Below, piece after piece: positions 7,873 to 16,139 of a stretch of 64,000 bases of DNA. The first letter of the stretch is position 1, and every line of letters starts with the position of its first letter. Source of the stretch: Selenomonadales bacterium (GTDB taxonomy: Bacteria > Bacillota > Negativicutes > Sporomusales > UBA7701); the NCBI GenBank assembly GCA_018434945.1, contig JAHDOI010000019.1, positions 104,056-168,055 on the forward strand, written 5' to 3'. Under the pieces are notes generated by a model. The model made no database searches. It had not been told where the DNA came from and worked only from the letters and a program-made list of their open reading frames with translations. The position numbers and the translations under genes were made by a program.

Positions 7873-8574
7873 TCAATAGCCGAGCAGCGGCTCGATGACC
7901 TGGTAATAGAACTGCGGCTGCGATAATTGCTCAAGCGATACCGGGGTGTCGAGCGACAGGGAAAATATGAGGCTCGCCGGCAGGGCGAAGTTGAGGTGCT
8001 GGCCGCTGTCGTTATAGAGGTTGATGACGCCGACGACTTTGCCGTCCATGTTCACCACCGGGCTGCCGCTCGAGCCGGGGCCGATGGGCGCGGTGACCTG
8101 GATTGTCCTGCCGACGGAAAGGTCCTGGAAGCCCGCCACGATGCCCTGCGACACGACGAAGCGGTAGCAGCAGGGGTTTCCCAGCACGGCAACGGTCTCC
8201 CCTTTCCGCGGCAGCTCGGCGGCAATTTCCAGGTGGGGTGTCGTTCCCACGGGTCTTTCGACCTTAAGTTTGATGAGGTCGAAGGCGGGGTTGACGCCTG
8301 TCGCCCGCGAAACCCAGTATTTGCTGCCGTCCGCGGTTTCCGCCGATGCCCTGCAGGCGTTGTTGAGCACATGCCGGCTGGTCACCAGTTCGCCGTCGGG
8401 GTTGATGAAGAAGCCGCTGCCGGTCCTGAGCGGACAGCCGGCGCAATCGAATGTCCTTATCAGCACAACGGCGGGTTCGATGCGCGCCACCAGGTCGGGC
8501 AAAGCTTCGGCCGATACGGTCCCTGCCGTCGCCGCCAGCGCCACCAGGAGCGCGATAATCCTGAACGTATGCAC
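7873..8574 (-). CDS. Secreted trypsin-like (HtrA-type) serine protease without PDZ
   Basis: A 233-residue exported protease. The GTG start at 8574 is chosen over an ATG at 8655 because GGAGGAG lies just upstream and a proper signal peptide (hydrophobic residues 4-20, ending VSA-EA) then begins the protein. Catalytic triad: His in TSRHVLN, Asp in NPAFDLIKL, Ser in GPGSSGSPV. Three or four Cys residues (FDCAGCPL, NNACRAS, GNPCCYR) may form disulfides. It lacks the C-terminal PDZ domain of HtrA/DegP, so it resembles a minimal S1 protease. An AT-rich palindrome lies about 83 bp upstream. Confidence 0.85.
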   Translation of the reverse strand: MHTFRIIALLVALAATAGTVSAEALPDLVARIEPAVVLIRTFDCAGCPLRTGSGFFINPDGELVTSRHVLNNACRASAETADGSKYWVSRATGVNPAFDLIKLKVERPVGTTPHLEIAAELPRKGETVAVLGNPCCYRFVVSQGIVAGFQDLSVGRTIQVTAPIGPGSSGSPVVNMDGKVVGVINLYNDSGQHLNFALPASLIFSLSLDTPVSLEQLSQPQFYYQVIEPLLGY

Positions 8575-8656
8575 CGCAGAGCCCTCCTCCACCAGAAATG
8601 ATGTGTCGGTCGGACACCGGGGACAGAGTATGCGCGGCACCGCAGGGTACGCCATT

Positions 8657-8676
8657 TTATGAACTATGTTTCATAA
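8657..8676. promoter_or_regulatory. Operator-like palindrome TTATGAACTATGTTTCATAA
   Basis: A 20-bp near-perfect palindrome in the gap between the CGGC protein gene and the protease gene. It shares TGAAnnATnTTTCA with the two sites in the DUF134 cluster. It probably controls the leftward protease gene. Confidence 0.5.
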
Positions 8677-8733
8677 TTTCCGCATAAAACGACGGCCGTG
8701 CCATTGATGCTAGTATCCTTCCCACCGCGTATT

Positions 8734-9180
8734 TTAGTCGTAGGCGAGACGGGTCCGCTCGTCGGCCAGCGCCGGTTTGATACGGTTTTGCCACTCCGGG
8801 GTGTTCCAGGTGCCGAGCGCTTCGTGGACGTTGTAGTATTTCTGGGGGATGGGGTGGGTGCCGACCACTACTTCCAGCCCGTACCTGCTGGTGATGAAGT
8901 CGCAGAAGTAGTCGATATGGGGGCAGGGCGGGTAGCCGACGACCAGACCGGTGGCGAGGTGGACAACCTGCGCGCCGTTCTTTTTCATCTCTTCGGGGGC
9001 GTATTCGATGTTGCCGCCGGGGCAGGCGCCGCAGCTGGTGAAGCCTACGAGCTCGACGTCTTTGCCCGCGTAGCGGGAGAAGGCGCCTTCGCGGTTCTGC
9101 AAGGACCGGAAACATTTGCCCCCGGCGCAGGATTTGTACCGGTCGCAGATCACGATGGCGACTTTGACGGTTTCTTTCAT
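8734..9180 (-). CDS. CGGC domain-containing protein
   Basis: A 148-residue cytoplasmic protein of the CGGC family (putative metal-binding). It has VAIVICDRYKSCAGGKCFRS at the N-terminus, TSCGACPGGN near 49-58, and the family's PPCPHIDYFCDFI near 83-96. Cys residues are spread through the whole chain in pairs. RBS AAAGGAGAG sits well before ATG. The role of the family is not established; the Cys clusters suggest redox or metal binding. Confidence 0.85.
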   Translation of the reverse strand: MKETVKVAIVICDRYKSCAGGKCFRSLQNREGAFSRYAGKDVELVGFTSCGACPGGNIEYAPEEMKKNGAQVVHLATGLVVGYPPCPHIDYFCDFITSRYGLEVVVGTHPIPQKYYNVHEALGTWNTPEWQNRIKPALADERTRLAYD

Positions 9181-9388
9181 CTCGATCTCTCCTTTTAATC
9201 CGGGTTTTCCATATTTATTATTTCTGACTGATTACACGGATTCCTGCCTGCCGGCGCCTTATTCCGGCGTTCCGGCCGCAATATTACGGCCGGTATGAGG
9301 ATATCCGCGCGGCAGGAACTTTAATGTTGGGCAAAGAATAGTTGTCGATGTGTAACTAATAGCAGATTCGCTAAAGGAGGCTTTCAAG

Positions 9389-9928
9389 ATGAGTGATAAT
9401 CTGAAGAATTCGAAGACGGCGGCTAACCTTATGACCGCCTTCGCCGGAGAGTCGATGGCCAGGAATAAGTATACATACTTCGCCGGCGTGGCGAAGAAAG
9501 AGGGTTACGAGGCGATCGCGGCGACGTTTCTGGAGACGGCCGACAACGAGGCCGCCCACGCCAAAATCTGGTTCAATCTGCTGCAGGGCATCGGCGATAC
9601 ACGGGCCAACCTGAAGCAGGCGGCCGAGGGCGAGCACGAGGAATGGACATGCATGTATAAGGAGTTCGCCGAAACGGCGGAAGCGGAAGGGTTTACCGAA
9701 ATCGCCGCTTTGTTCAGGCGGGTGGGCGCTATCGAGAAAGAGCACGAGGAGCGCTACAAGGCTCTGCTGCGGAATGTGGAGAATTCGACCGTTTTCAGCC
9801 GAGAGACCAAGCAGGTCTGGCAATGCCGGGTATGCGGACACAGGTTCGAAAACCCGAACGCCCCCCTGGCGTGTCCGACCTGCAAGCATCCCCAGGCGTT
9901 TTTCGAGCTGGCGCGGACAAATTTCTAG
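9389..9928 (+). CDS. rbr: Rubrerythrin
   Basis: A 179-residue cytoplasmic peroxide-detoxifying enzyme. Residues about 1-140 form the ferritin-like diiron domain with E-x2-H-type ligands ([13 protein letters not shown] and IEKEHEERY). Residues about 148-179 form a rubredoxin domain, CRVCG...CPTCK, holding the mononuclear iron. This is the classical two-domain architecture. AAGGAGG precedes ATG by 8 nt. It is a single-gene transcript ended by the strong hairpin at 9972-10008. Confidence 0.97.
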   Translation: MSDNLKNSKTAANLMTAFAGESMARNKYTYFAGVAKKEGYEAIAATFLETADNEAAHAKIWFNLLQGIGDTRANLKQAAEGEHEEWTCMYKEFAETAEAEGFTEIAALFRRVGAIEKEHEERYKALLRNVENSTVFSRETKQVWQCRVCGHRFENPNAPLACPTCKHPQAFFELARTNF

Positions 9929-9971
9929 GACCGTTCCGGCAAAATTCCCCATAGACATTACTTCTGTTATG

Positions 9972-10008
9972 AAGCCAGGCGGCGGGATGTATCCCGCCGC
10001 CTGGCTTT
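9972..10008 (+). terminator. Rubrerythrin terminator hairpin
   Basis: A long perfect stem AAGCCAGGCGGCGGGAT with its complement lies 44 bp after the rubrerythrin stop. The T run on the right is short. Confidence 0.75.
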
Positions 10009-10094
10009 GCCGCTTTTACGGCCGATCAGCGGATGGCCTTGCCAAACAAAAAAAGACCCGGATTGATTATATCCGCGCCTTGATGCGATATGTT

Positions 10095-10180
10095 TGGTGC
10101 CCGGGAAGGGACTCGAACCCCCACACCATCTCTGATAGCAGATTTTGAGTCTGCCGCGTCTGCCATTCCGCCACCCGGGC
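10095..10180 (-). tRNA. tRNA-Leu (anticodon CAA)
   Basis: On the minus strand a class II tRNA is readable. The acceptor stem is GCCCGGG/CCCGGGC with discriminator A and an encoded CCA end at 10095-10097. The anticodon stem GCAGA/TCTGC encloses the loop CTCAAAA, giving anticodon CAA. There is a long variable arm and a GGTTCGAGTCC T-loop. It decodes UUG. Confidence 0.96.
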
Positions 10181-10296
10181 ATGTTTATGTTTGTGTTATA
10201 ATAGAAACGGCCGCTTTTTGAACAATAGTTATGATATCATCGCCGCAAGGCGTTGTCAAGTGCGACGGGCCGCGGCCCGGGCGCGGAGGTAGTCGT

Positions 10297-11031
10297 ATGG
10301 AGGATCTGGTGATCGGCGCTCACCGGCTGGCGGTGAGTGTGGCGCATAGCCGCCGCCGGACGGTGAGGATCAGGGTGGCGGCGGTGGACCGCATCGAGGT
10401 GACGGCGCCGCTGCGGTTTCCCAAGGCGGAGATCGCGGCGCTGCTGAGGGGCCGGGAGGCGTGGATAGCGCGGCAGCTGGCGAAGCTGGCGGCGGTGGCG
10501 GCGAGCCCGGTGAACGCGGCGGCGGAGCCGGGGGCTGAGCTGCTGTATCTCGGGCAGGCCCGCAGGCTTACGGTGCTGTGGGGCGGCGTGGCCCGGGCCG
10601 AGGTGGACGCTGAGGATGAGCGGATTTTCGCGCAGCTGCCGGCGGCGCCGCCGCCAGAGCAGGCGGCCGTGCTGAGTGCGGCGCTGCGGGGCTGGTACAT
10701 AGAGCGGGCGCGGGCGGTGCTGACGGAGCGTACGGCGCACTGGGCCGGGGCTTTGGGGGTGCGGCCGCGGCGGATCTTCATCCGCGAGCAGAAGAGCCGT
10801 TGGGGGAGCTGTTCGTCCCGCGGCAATGTGAGCTATAACTGGCGGGTGGTGATGGCGCCGCCCGCGGTGGTGGATTATCTGGTGATCCACGAGCTTTGCC
10901 ATATGAAGGAGGCTAATCATTCGGCGGCTTTCTGGCGGCTGGTGGAAGAGGCCGACCCGGATTACAAGGAGCACCGCCGGTGGCTCAGGAGCCACGGGGC
11001 GTTATTGACGCGGCTGTTCGCTGGCGGGTAG
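10297..11031 (+). CDS. YgjP-like zinc metallopeptidase (DUF45/M48-related)
   Basis: A 244-residue protein of the YgjP/WLM-type metallopeptidase family. The signature runs EQKSRWGSCSSRGN near 164-177, then VIHELCHMKEANHS near 196-209 with the HExxH zinc motif, and a downstream WRRWL near the C-terminus. The N-terminal half is a beta-rich substrate domain typical of the family. ATG at 10297 is chosen because GGAGGT sits 6 nt before it. No signal peptide is visible. Its last 30 bases overlap the convergent gene 11002-11460. Confidence 0.9.
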   Translation: MEDLVIGAHRLAVSVAHSRRRTVRIRVAAVDRIEVTAPLRFPKAEIAALLRGREAWIARQLAKLAAVAASPVNAAAEPGAELLYLGQARRLTVLWGGVARAEVDAEDERIFAQLPAAPPPEQAAVLSAALRGWYIERARAVLTERTAHWAGALGVRPRRIFIREQKSRWGSCSSRGNVSYNWRVVMAPPAVVDYLVIHELCHMKEANHSAAFWRLVEEADPDYKEHRRWLRSHGALLTRLFAGG

Positions 11032-11460
11032 AAGGCCTTTTGTGTCGAGGTATTTAGCGAGGAGTTCGGCGGTTTCACCGGTGATGCGGTAGCAGGTGCT
11101 TTTTTGTTCGGGGGTGCCGTATTTGTTGCGGTTGAGGGCCCGGCAGCAGGTGGCGCCGAAGTGGCCGGCGAAGATGTTATGGAATTCGCGGGCGCTGGCG
11201 TAGACGGCGTCGCGGCTCTGGTCGGCGCTTGTCCGCCCCTGGAGCAGGCTTATGACCATGACGGCGCCGCTGAGGGCGCCGCAGGCGCAGCCGGCCTGAC
11301 CGAAGCCGCCGCCGAAGCCGGTGGCTATTTTGATGGCGTCGTCGCCGAGGTTTAGGCCGAGTTCTTCGCGGAAGGCGCGCAGGACGGCTTCGGCGCAGTT
11401 GTAGCCTTCTTTGTAGCGGGCGCGGGCGAGCTGCTGGGCTCTGGTCTGTTGCTGTTCCAT
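11002..11460 (-). CDS. C_GCAxxG_C_C family protein
   Basis: A 152-residue protein carrying the family signature: Cys in YNCAEAV (about 21), GCACGALSGAV (about 57-67), CC in GATCCRAL and Cys in STCYRI. This family is common in anaerobes as a probable redox protein; its electron partner is unknown. Its 3' end overlaps the convergent metallopeptidase gene by 30 bp, an unusual tail-to-tail overlap. Confidence 0.88.
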   Translation of the reverse strand: MEQQQTRAQQLARARYKEGYNCAEAVLRAFREELGLNLGDDAIKIATGFGGGFGQAGCACGALSGAVMVISLLQGRTSADQSRDAVYASAREFHNIFAGHFGATCCRALNRNKYGTPEQKSTCYRITGETAELLAKYLDTKGLLPASEQPRQ

Positions 11461-11546
11461 GGTGTGTCACCGCCATTGTTGTTTTTGATTTAAGTATAGT
11501 TCAAGCAAAGCAGGGGCGTTTCCTGCCCCGCCGAGGAGGAGTAGCC

Positions 11547-12641
11547 GTGAGTTTGTTGTTTGACCCTGTAACGATTGGAACGATGAGGCTGAAGAACCGG
11601 TTTGTGCGGTCGGCGACCCAGGATTTTCTGGGCGAGCCGGACGGCGCGGTCTCTGACCGGGAGGTGGCGCTGTACGGCGAGCTGGCGGCGAATGAGGTGG
11701 GGCTGATCATCACCGCCCATTCGTATGTGCAGCATCCGCTGGGACGGGCGAGCGTGAATCAGAACGCGATTTACGACGACCGTTTCGTGGCCGGGTACAG
11801 GCGGTTGGCGGCGGCGGTGCACGCCCATGGGGCGGCGCTGGTGCTGCAGGTGTCGCACGCGGGGCGGCAGACGCCGCCGGATTGGCCGGCTGGCCAGGAG
11901 ACGGTGGCGCCGTCGGCGGTGACGGATACTTCGACCGGCCTGACGCCGCGGGAGCTGACGGAGGAGGAGATCTGGTCGCTGTTGGACGCTTACGCGGCGG
12001 CGGTGGGCCGGGCGAAGGACGCCGGCTGTGACGGGGCTCAGCTGCATGTGGCTCACGGGTATCTGCTGTCGTCGTTTATTTCGCCGTACACCAACCGCCG
12101 CATGGATGCGTGGGGCGGCAGCCTGGAGAACCGCGTCCGCATCCTGGGAGAGATTATGCGGCGGGCCAGACGGGCGGCGGGGGACGCGTTCCCGATCCTG
12201 GCGAAGCTTAATTCGACCGACGGGCTGCCCGGCGCGGGGTATCTGACGCTGCCGGATGTGGTGGCGACGGCCAAGGCGCTCGAGAATTGGGGCATCGCGG
12301 CGATCGAGGTGAGCGGCGGTATTCGCGAGGCCAAGGGTGTGATGTCGGCGCCGGGGGTGGTAAGGCCGGAGCAGGAGGCGTATTTCGCGGCGGCGGCCAC
12401 GGCTGTGAAGGCGGCGGTGGGCGTGCCGGTGATCCTGGTCGGGGGCCTCAGGTCTCTGGCGGTGATGGAGAAGGTGGTGTCCGACGGAGCGGCCGATCTG
12501 GTGGCGCTGTCGCGGCCGCTGGTGAAGGAGCCCGAGCTGGTGGCCCGCATGAAACGGGGCGAGACCGCGCAGGCTTCGTGCGTGTCGTGCAACGCGTGCT
12601 TCAACCCGGCTGGGCTGAAGTGCTGGCTGCCGGCGAAATAG
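11547..12641 (+). CDS. NADH:flavin oxidoreductase, Old Yellow Enzyme family
   Basis: A 364-residue FMN-dependent TIM-barrel oxidoreductase. It shows LKNRFVRSAT at the N-terminus, GCDGAQLHVAHGYLLSSFISPYTNRR (about 151-176) with the substrate-binding His, and PVILVGGLRS near 295-304 with phosphate-binding loop. The C-terminal CVSCNACF is short and lacks the long iron-sulfur/NADPH extension of 2,4-dienoyl-CoA reductase. It probably reduces activated alkenes. The GTG start is preceded by GAGGAGGAG. Confidence 0.92.
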   Translation: MSLLFDPVTIGTMRLKNRFVRSATQDFLGEPDGAVSDREVALYGELAANEVGLIITAHSYVQHPLGRASVNQNAIYDDRFVAGYRRLAAAVHAHGAALVLQVSHAGRQTPPDWPAGQETVAPSAVTDTSTGLTPRELTEEEIWSLLDAYAAAVGRAKDAGCDGAQLHVAHGYLLSSFISPYTNRRMDAWGGSLENRVRILGEIMRRARRAAGDAFPILAKLNSTDGLPGAGYLTLPDVVATAKALENWGIAAIEVSGGIREAKGVMSAPGVVRPEQEAYFAAAATAVKAAVGVPVILVGGLRSLAVMEKVVSDGAADLVALSRPLVKEPELVARMKRGETAQASCVSCNACFNPAGLKCWLPAK

Positions 12642-12671
12642 GACGCGATATTATAAAGGGAGGGTTCTGTG

Positions 12672-13547
12672 ATGAAGAGAATGGTGTTTGCGATGCTTAC
12701 CTCTATATTGGCGCTGGCGCTGCTGGCGGGCTGCGGCGGGCCGAAGGCCGAGGCGCCCAAGCCGGCACCGAAGCCGGCCAATCCCGATGTTATCCTTTCG
12801 ACGACGACGAGCACCCAGGACAGCGGCCTGCTGGATGTCCTTATCCCGGCGTTCGAGAAGAAGACGGGGTATAAGATAAAGACGATCGCCGTCGGTTCGG
12901 GCCAGGCGATCGCGATGGGGCAGAAGGGCGAGGCGGACGTGCTGCTGACTCACGCCCCGGATGCGGAGAGAAAGGTGCTGGAGGCAGGGGCGGTGGCGAA
13001 CCGCCGGCTGGTGATGCATAACGATTTCATCATCGTGGGACCGGCGGCCGACCCGGCGAAGGTGAAGGGCAAGAAGGCCAAGGAGGCTTTGGAGAGCTTC
13101 GCCAAGACGCAGACGATTTTCATTTCCCGCGGCGATAATTCAGGAACCCATATGCTGGAGAAGAAGCTGTGGACGCAGGCGGGGATAAAGCCGGCCGGGG
13201 CGTGGTACCAGGAGGCCGGGGCCGGCATGGGCCAGACGCTGAAGATCGCCAGCGAGAAGAACGGCTATGCGGTGACCGACCGGGCGACTTATCTGGCGCA
13301 TAAGAAGAATGTGGCGCTCGATATCCTTGTGGAGGGCGACCCGGTGCTGCTGAATATTTATCATGTGATGGAGGTCAACCCGGCGAAGTTCGCGAAGGTG
13401 AACAAGGACGGAGCGAAGGCGTTCGCCGATTTCCTGCTGTCGGCCGAGGGCCAGGAGATGATCAAGATTTTCGGCAAGGATAAGTACGGCCAGCCGCTGT
13501 TCTTCGCCGACGGCGGCAAGACGGAGAAGGATCTGACCGGGAAGTAG
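12672..13547 (+). CDS. tupA: Tungstate-binding lipoprotein TupA-like
   Basis: A 291-residue solute-binding lipoprotein. The signal peptide ends LLAGCGG, so the Cys near residue 20 is lipidated. The TupA signature STTTSTQDSGLLDVLIPAF follows at about 41-59; ISRGDNSGTHMLEK and AGAGMGQTLKIASEKNGYAVTDRATY also match the tungstate family. It supplies oxyanion to a TupBC transporter for tungsto/molybdoenzymes. No permease or ATPase gene follows here: the gene ends in a terminator, so tupBC must be elsewhere or absent. ATG at 12672 follows a good GGGAGG site. Confidence 0.9.
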   Translation: MKRMVFAMLTSILALALLAGCGGPKAEAPKPAPKPANPDVILSTTTSTQDSGLLDVLIPAFEKKTGYKIKTIAVGSGQAIAMGQKGEADVLLTHAPDAERKVLEAGAVANRRLVMHNDFIIVGPAADPAKVKGKKAKEALESFAKTQTIFISRGDNSGTHMLEKKLWTQAGIKPAGAWYQEAGAGMGQTLKIASEKNGYAVTDRATYLAHKKNVALDILVEGDPVLLNIYHVMEVNPAKFAKVNKDGAKAFADFLLSAEGQEMIKIFGKDKYGQPLFFADGGKTEKDLTGK

Positions 13548-13574
13548 GACTTATCAAGCCCTATCTTAAAAAAG

Positions 13575-13605
13575 GACCGTCAAAAGCATTTGGCTTTTGA
13601 CGGTC
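13575..13605 (+). terminator. TupA terminator
   Basis: A perfect stem GACCGTCAAAAGC with loop ATTTG, followed by TCTTTTG. It lies 28 bp after the tupA stop. Confidence 0.85.
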
Positions 13606-13624
13606 TCTTTTGCTTTGGTATGCC

Positions 13625-13749
13625 GGGATTCGGCTAGAAAGCTCCAGATGCAAGGCGCACCGGAAGAGCGCGCCGCGACGCGTACCTGGGACGTACGCTA
13701 GCAAGCGCTCTGAGGAGCAACGCCGCAGATGGACTTTCTAGCCAATCCC
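13625..13749 (-). repeat. A-type long hairpin element, copy A4
   Basis: Outer arms GGGATTCGGCTAGAAAG and CTTTCTAGCCAATCCC. This outer stem differs completely from the GGCCGTT type yet still pairs. The middle is the AAGAGCGCG/CGCTCT variant. It lies 15 bp after the hcp stop. Confidence 0.92.
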
Positions 13750-13763
13750 ATTGTTTTTGTTTG

Positions 13764-15062
13764 CTAACCCATGATGGCTTTGAGGTCTTCGTCGGGGGTG
13801 GTGATGAGCTGCAGTCCGAAGTTTTCATTGAGGACTTTGAAGACGCCGGGGGTGATGAAGGCCGGGGCGGTGGGACCGACGCGGATGTTTTTGACGCCGA
13901 GGTGGAGGAGGGTGAGCAAGATGGCGACGGCCTTTTGTTCGTACCAGGAGAGGACGAGGGTGAGCGGCAGGTCGTTGACGCCGCATTTGAATACCTGGGC
14001 GAGGGCGACGGCGACCTGGATGGCGGAGTAGGCGTTGTTGCACTGGCCGATGTCGAGGAGGCGGGGGATGCCGTCGATGTCGCCGAAGTCGAGGTGGTTG
14101 AAGCGGTATTTGCCGCAGGCAAGGGTGAGGATTACGCAGTCTTTGGGCACTTTCTGGGCGAGTTCGGTGTAGTAGTTGCGGCCGGGCTTGGCGCCGTCAC
14201 AGCCGCCGATGAGGAAGAAGCGCTTGATTTTGCCGGCTTTGACGGCGTCGACGATTTTGTCGGCGACGGAGAGGATGAAGTTGTGGTGGAAGCCGGTGGT
14301 GAGGGTGTAGTCGCCGTCTTTGGCTTCGGCCGCCGGGATGGCGAGGGCTTTGGCGATGACGGCGGAGAAGTCGCGGTCTTCGATGTGGGTGCTGCCTTCG
14401 ATGCCGGTGACGCCGCGGGTGAAGATGCGGTCGCCGTAGGTCTGGTTGGCGGTGAGGGGCATGACGCAGTTGGTGGTGACGACGATGGCGCCGGGGAATT
14501 GTTCGAATTCCTGGCGCTGGTTCTGCCAGGCGGTGCCGTAGTTGCCGACGAGGTGGGGATATTTTTTCAGGGCGGGGTAGGCGTGGGCGGGGAGCATTTC
14601 GCCGTGGGTGTAGACGTTGATGCCTTTGCCTTCGCTCTGTTTGAGAATTTCTTCGAGGTCGAGGAAGTCGTGGCCGGTGACGAGGATGGCGTGCCCTTTC
14701 CTGAGGCCGGTGAAGACCTGGGCGGGGGCGGGCTGGCCGAAGCGGTCGATGTGGGCTTTGTCGAGGAGTTCCATGACGCGCAGGTTCATTTCGCCGCATT
14801 TGAGGACGAGGTCGATGTGGCGGGCGAGGTTGAAGTTGACGTTGGTGAGGGTGGAGAAAAGGGCGTCGTGCATGAATTTGTCGACCTGCTCGTCGCGGGC
14901 GCCGAGTTCGCGGGCATGGTGGGCGTAGGCGGCGATGCCCTTGAGGCCGAAGATGAGGGTATCCTGGAGGGCGGCGACGTCCTCGTTTTTGCCGCAAACG
15001 CCGATTTTGGTGCAGCCGGTGCCGCCGGCGGTTTGCTCACATTGGTAGCAGAACATTCCCAT
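13764..15062 (-). CDS. hcp: Hydroxylamine reductase / hybrid cluster protein, short form
   Basis: A 432-residue hybrid cluster protein (NO/hydroxylamine reductase role in nitrosative stress). The N-terminal cluster motif is CYQCEQTAGGTGCTKIGVC, spacing C-x2-C-x8-C-x5-C, typical of anaerobic [4Fe-4S] forms. Hybrid-cluster ligands lie in IYTHGEMLPAHAYP, TTNCVMP, GCDGA and LACGKYRF segments. At 432 residues it lacks about 110 residues of the second helical domain of the usual ~540-residue enzyme, matching class III Hcps. ATG at 15062 is chosen over 15098 because GAGGAGG lies 8 nt before it. A TGTGA-N6-TCACA site lies 62 bp upstream. Confidence 0.93.
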   Translation of the reverse strand: MGMFCYQCEQTAGGTGCTKIGVCGKNEDVAALQDTLIFGLKGIAAYAHHARELGARDEQVDKFMHDALFSTLTNVNFNLARHIDLVLKCGEMNLRVMELLDKAHIDRFGQPAPAQVFTGLRKGHAILVTGHDFLDLEEILKQSEGKGINVYTHGEMLPAHAYPALKKYPHLVGNYGTAWQNQRQEFEQFPGAIVVTTNCVMPLTANQTYGDRIFTRGVTGIEGSTHIEDRDFSAVIAKALAIPAAEAKDGDYTLTTGFHHNFILSVADKIVDAVKAGKIKRFFLIGGCDGAKPGRNYYTELAQKVPKDCVILTLACGKYRFNHLDFGDIDGIPRLLDIGQCNNAYSAIQVAVALAQVFKCGVNDLPLTLVLSWYEQKAVAILLTLLHLGVKNIRVGPTAPAFITPGVFKVLNENFGLQLITTPDEDLKAIMG

Positions 15063-15123
15063 TGATGTTTCCTCCTCTGTTTTGGTTTCTATTGCCATTA
15101 TAGGAGGATGGGGCGAGGCGTTC

Positions 15124-15139
15124 TGTGACGTAGGTCACA
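15124..15139. promoter_or_regulatory. TGTGA-N6-TCACA operator upstream of hcp
   Basis: TGTGACGTAGGTCACA is a dyad-symmetric site of the CRP/FNR-HcpR or Rex type, 62 bp before the hcp start. HcpR-type regulators are known to control hcp genes in anaerobes through WTGTGAnnnnnnTCACAW. The same spacing recurs at 43306-43321. Confidence 0.75.
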
Positions 15140-15157
15140 CTTTGGCATTTTTTCGAT

Positions 15158-15189
15158 AAAAAAGAAGCTGCCGAGGCAGCTTCTTTTTT
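15158..15189. terminator. Bidirectional terminator
   Basis: A perfect stem AAGAAGCTGCC/GGCAGCTTCTT with A run on the left and T run on the right. It separates the ECF-like gene plus A5 repeat from hcp. Confidence 0.85.
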
Positions 15190-15229
15190 GTGTACTCATG
15201 CTTTGGCGCTCTAAAAACTACGGACTGCC

Positions 15230-15355
15230 GCGGCCGTTCAGAAGCGCCCAGATGCAAGGCGCACCGGAAGAGCGCGCCGCGACGCGTACTTGGGTGCGTA
15301 CGCTAGCAAGCGCTCTGAGGAGCAACGCCGCAGATGGGTGCTTATCAACGGCCGC
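15230..15355 (-). repeat. A-type long hairpin element, copy A5
   Basis: Outer arms GCGGCCGTTCAGAAGC and GCTTATCAACGGCCGC. The middle is the AAGAGCGCGCCGCGACGCG variant. The right end overlaps the stop codon of the leftward membrane protein gene. Confidence 0.93.
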
Positions 15356-15857
15356 CTAAGCGCTTAACTACGATAGTGGCGAGCACCCCGCCCATTATGC
15401 CGGTGAACACCTGCGGCCAGCTCATGGCGAACATGATGCCGGCGGCGAGCTTGGGCGGAACGTTGATGAAGGTGAGCAGCCAGGTGAAGGCGGCGAAGAG
15501 GACGGCTGTTTTTGCGGCGGTGGCCGAGAGGGTGGCGGCGATGCGGCCGCGGGCGAGGAGGGTTTTGTAGATGAGGACGTAGAGGAGGTGGGCGGCGGCG
15601 ACGGGCGGGATGAAGACGGGCAGGAATAGGAGCCCCTGGAGGTAGGCGACTACCGGGGCGACGAGGGCGATGGCCACGGCGGCGGCGAAGCCTGCTGTCT
15701 CGAGGGCGATGAGCAGGCAGGCGTTGACGAGGCTGCCGATGATGAAGGTGGTGAAGAAGGGCGGCACGGGGATGATGAGCCTGAGCGACTGGAAGATGAC
15801 GGTGAGCGCCAGCAGGAGGGCGGCCCGCGCCAGCAGGTCCGGCCGGGATGGGGTCAT
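15345..15857 (-). CDS. Membrane protein, ECF-type S-component-like
   Basis: A 170-residue integral membrane protein with about five hydrophobic helices (roughly 10-32, 36-58, 58-82, 84-100, 111-165). The N-terminal ARAALLLALTVIFQSLRLIIP resembles the start of S-components of ECF vitamin transporters, but no ligand-specific motif is clear. No EcfA or EcfT is adjacent, as is common for stand-alone S-components sharing a central module. The last residues and TGA stop (GGCCGT-TGA) come from the A5 repeat. Start supported by GGGAGC. Alternative: unrelated small membrane protein. Confidence 0.65.
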   Translation of the reverse strand: MTPSRPDLLARAALLLALTVIFQSLRLIIPVPPFFTTFIIGSLVNACLLIALETAGFAAAVAIALVAPVVAYLQGLLFLPVFIPPVAAAHLLYVLIYKTLLARGRIAATLSATAAKTAVLFAAFTWLLTFINVPPKLAAGIMFAMSWPQVFTGIMGGVLATIVVKRLGGR

Positions 15858-15902
15858 GGGTCATTGCTCCCTTGTTTGTATTGGGTGACGGCTTTTTCCC
15901 TA

Positions 15903-16118
15903 GTCCGGAAGATGCTATCATCACTCGCGTGTCTCCGGATGAACGCGCTGTATTCCCTTGCGCCGACTCAGCCGTACCGTCCGCAAAAGTCGCGTCACGC
16001 TCCTTGCGGACTAGACCGACCATCCACGGTCGGTCTTACGGTTTCGTTAACGGCTTGCTGCGGCAACAGCGCGTAACATCCTACGCCAATGCTCGCTTAC
16101 GATAGCATCATCCGATAC
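15903..16118. repeat. B-type palindromic element, copy B1
   Basis: Outer arms GTCCGGAAGATGCTATC and GATAGCATCATCCGATAC pair imperfectly. Inside are smaller hairpins, e.g. ACCGACCATCCACGGTCGGT and CTCCTTGCGGAC. It shares ordered blocks CCGTACCGTC, TTAACGGC, TGCTGCG-CAAC-GCGCG-TAAC with the element at 47272-47478. It occupies the gap upstream of the leftward gene 15345-15857. Confidence 0.7.
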
Positions 16119-16139
16119 TCATTACAAACAGGTCTGCCG

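Noticed and set aside
9181..9388. Riboswitch or PerR box upstream of rubrerythrin
   Set aside because: Only GC-rich short inverted repeats are visible; no match to a riboswitch class or to a PerR palindrome that I could defend.
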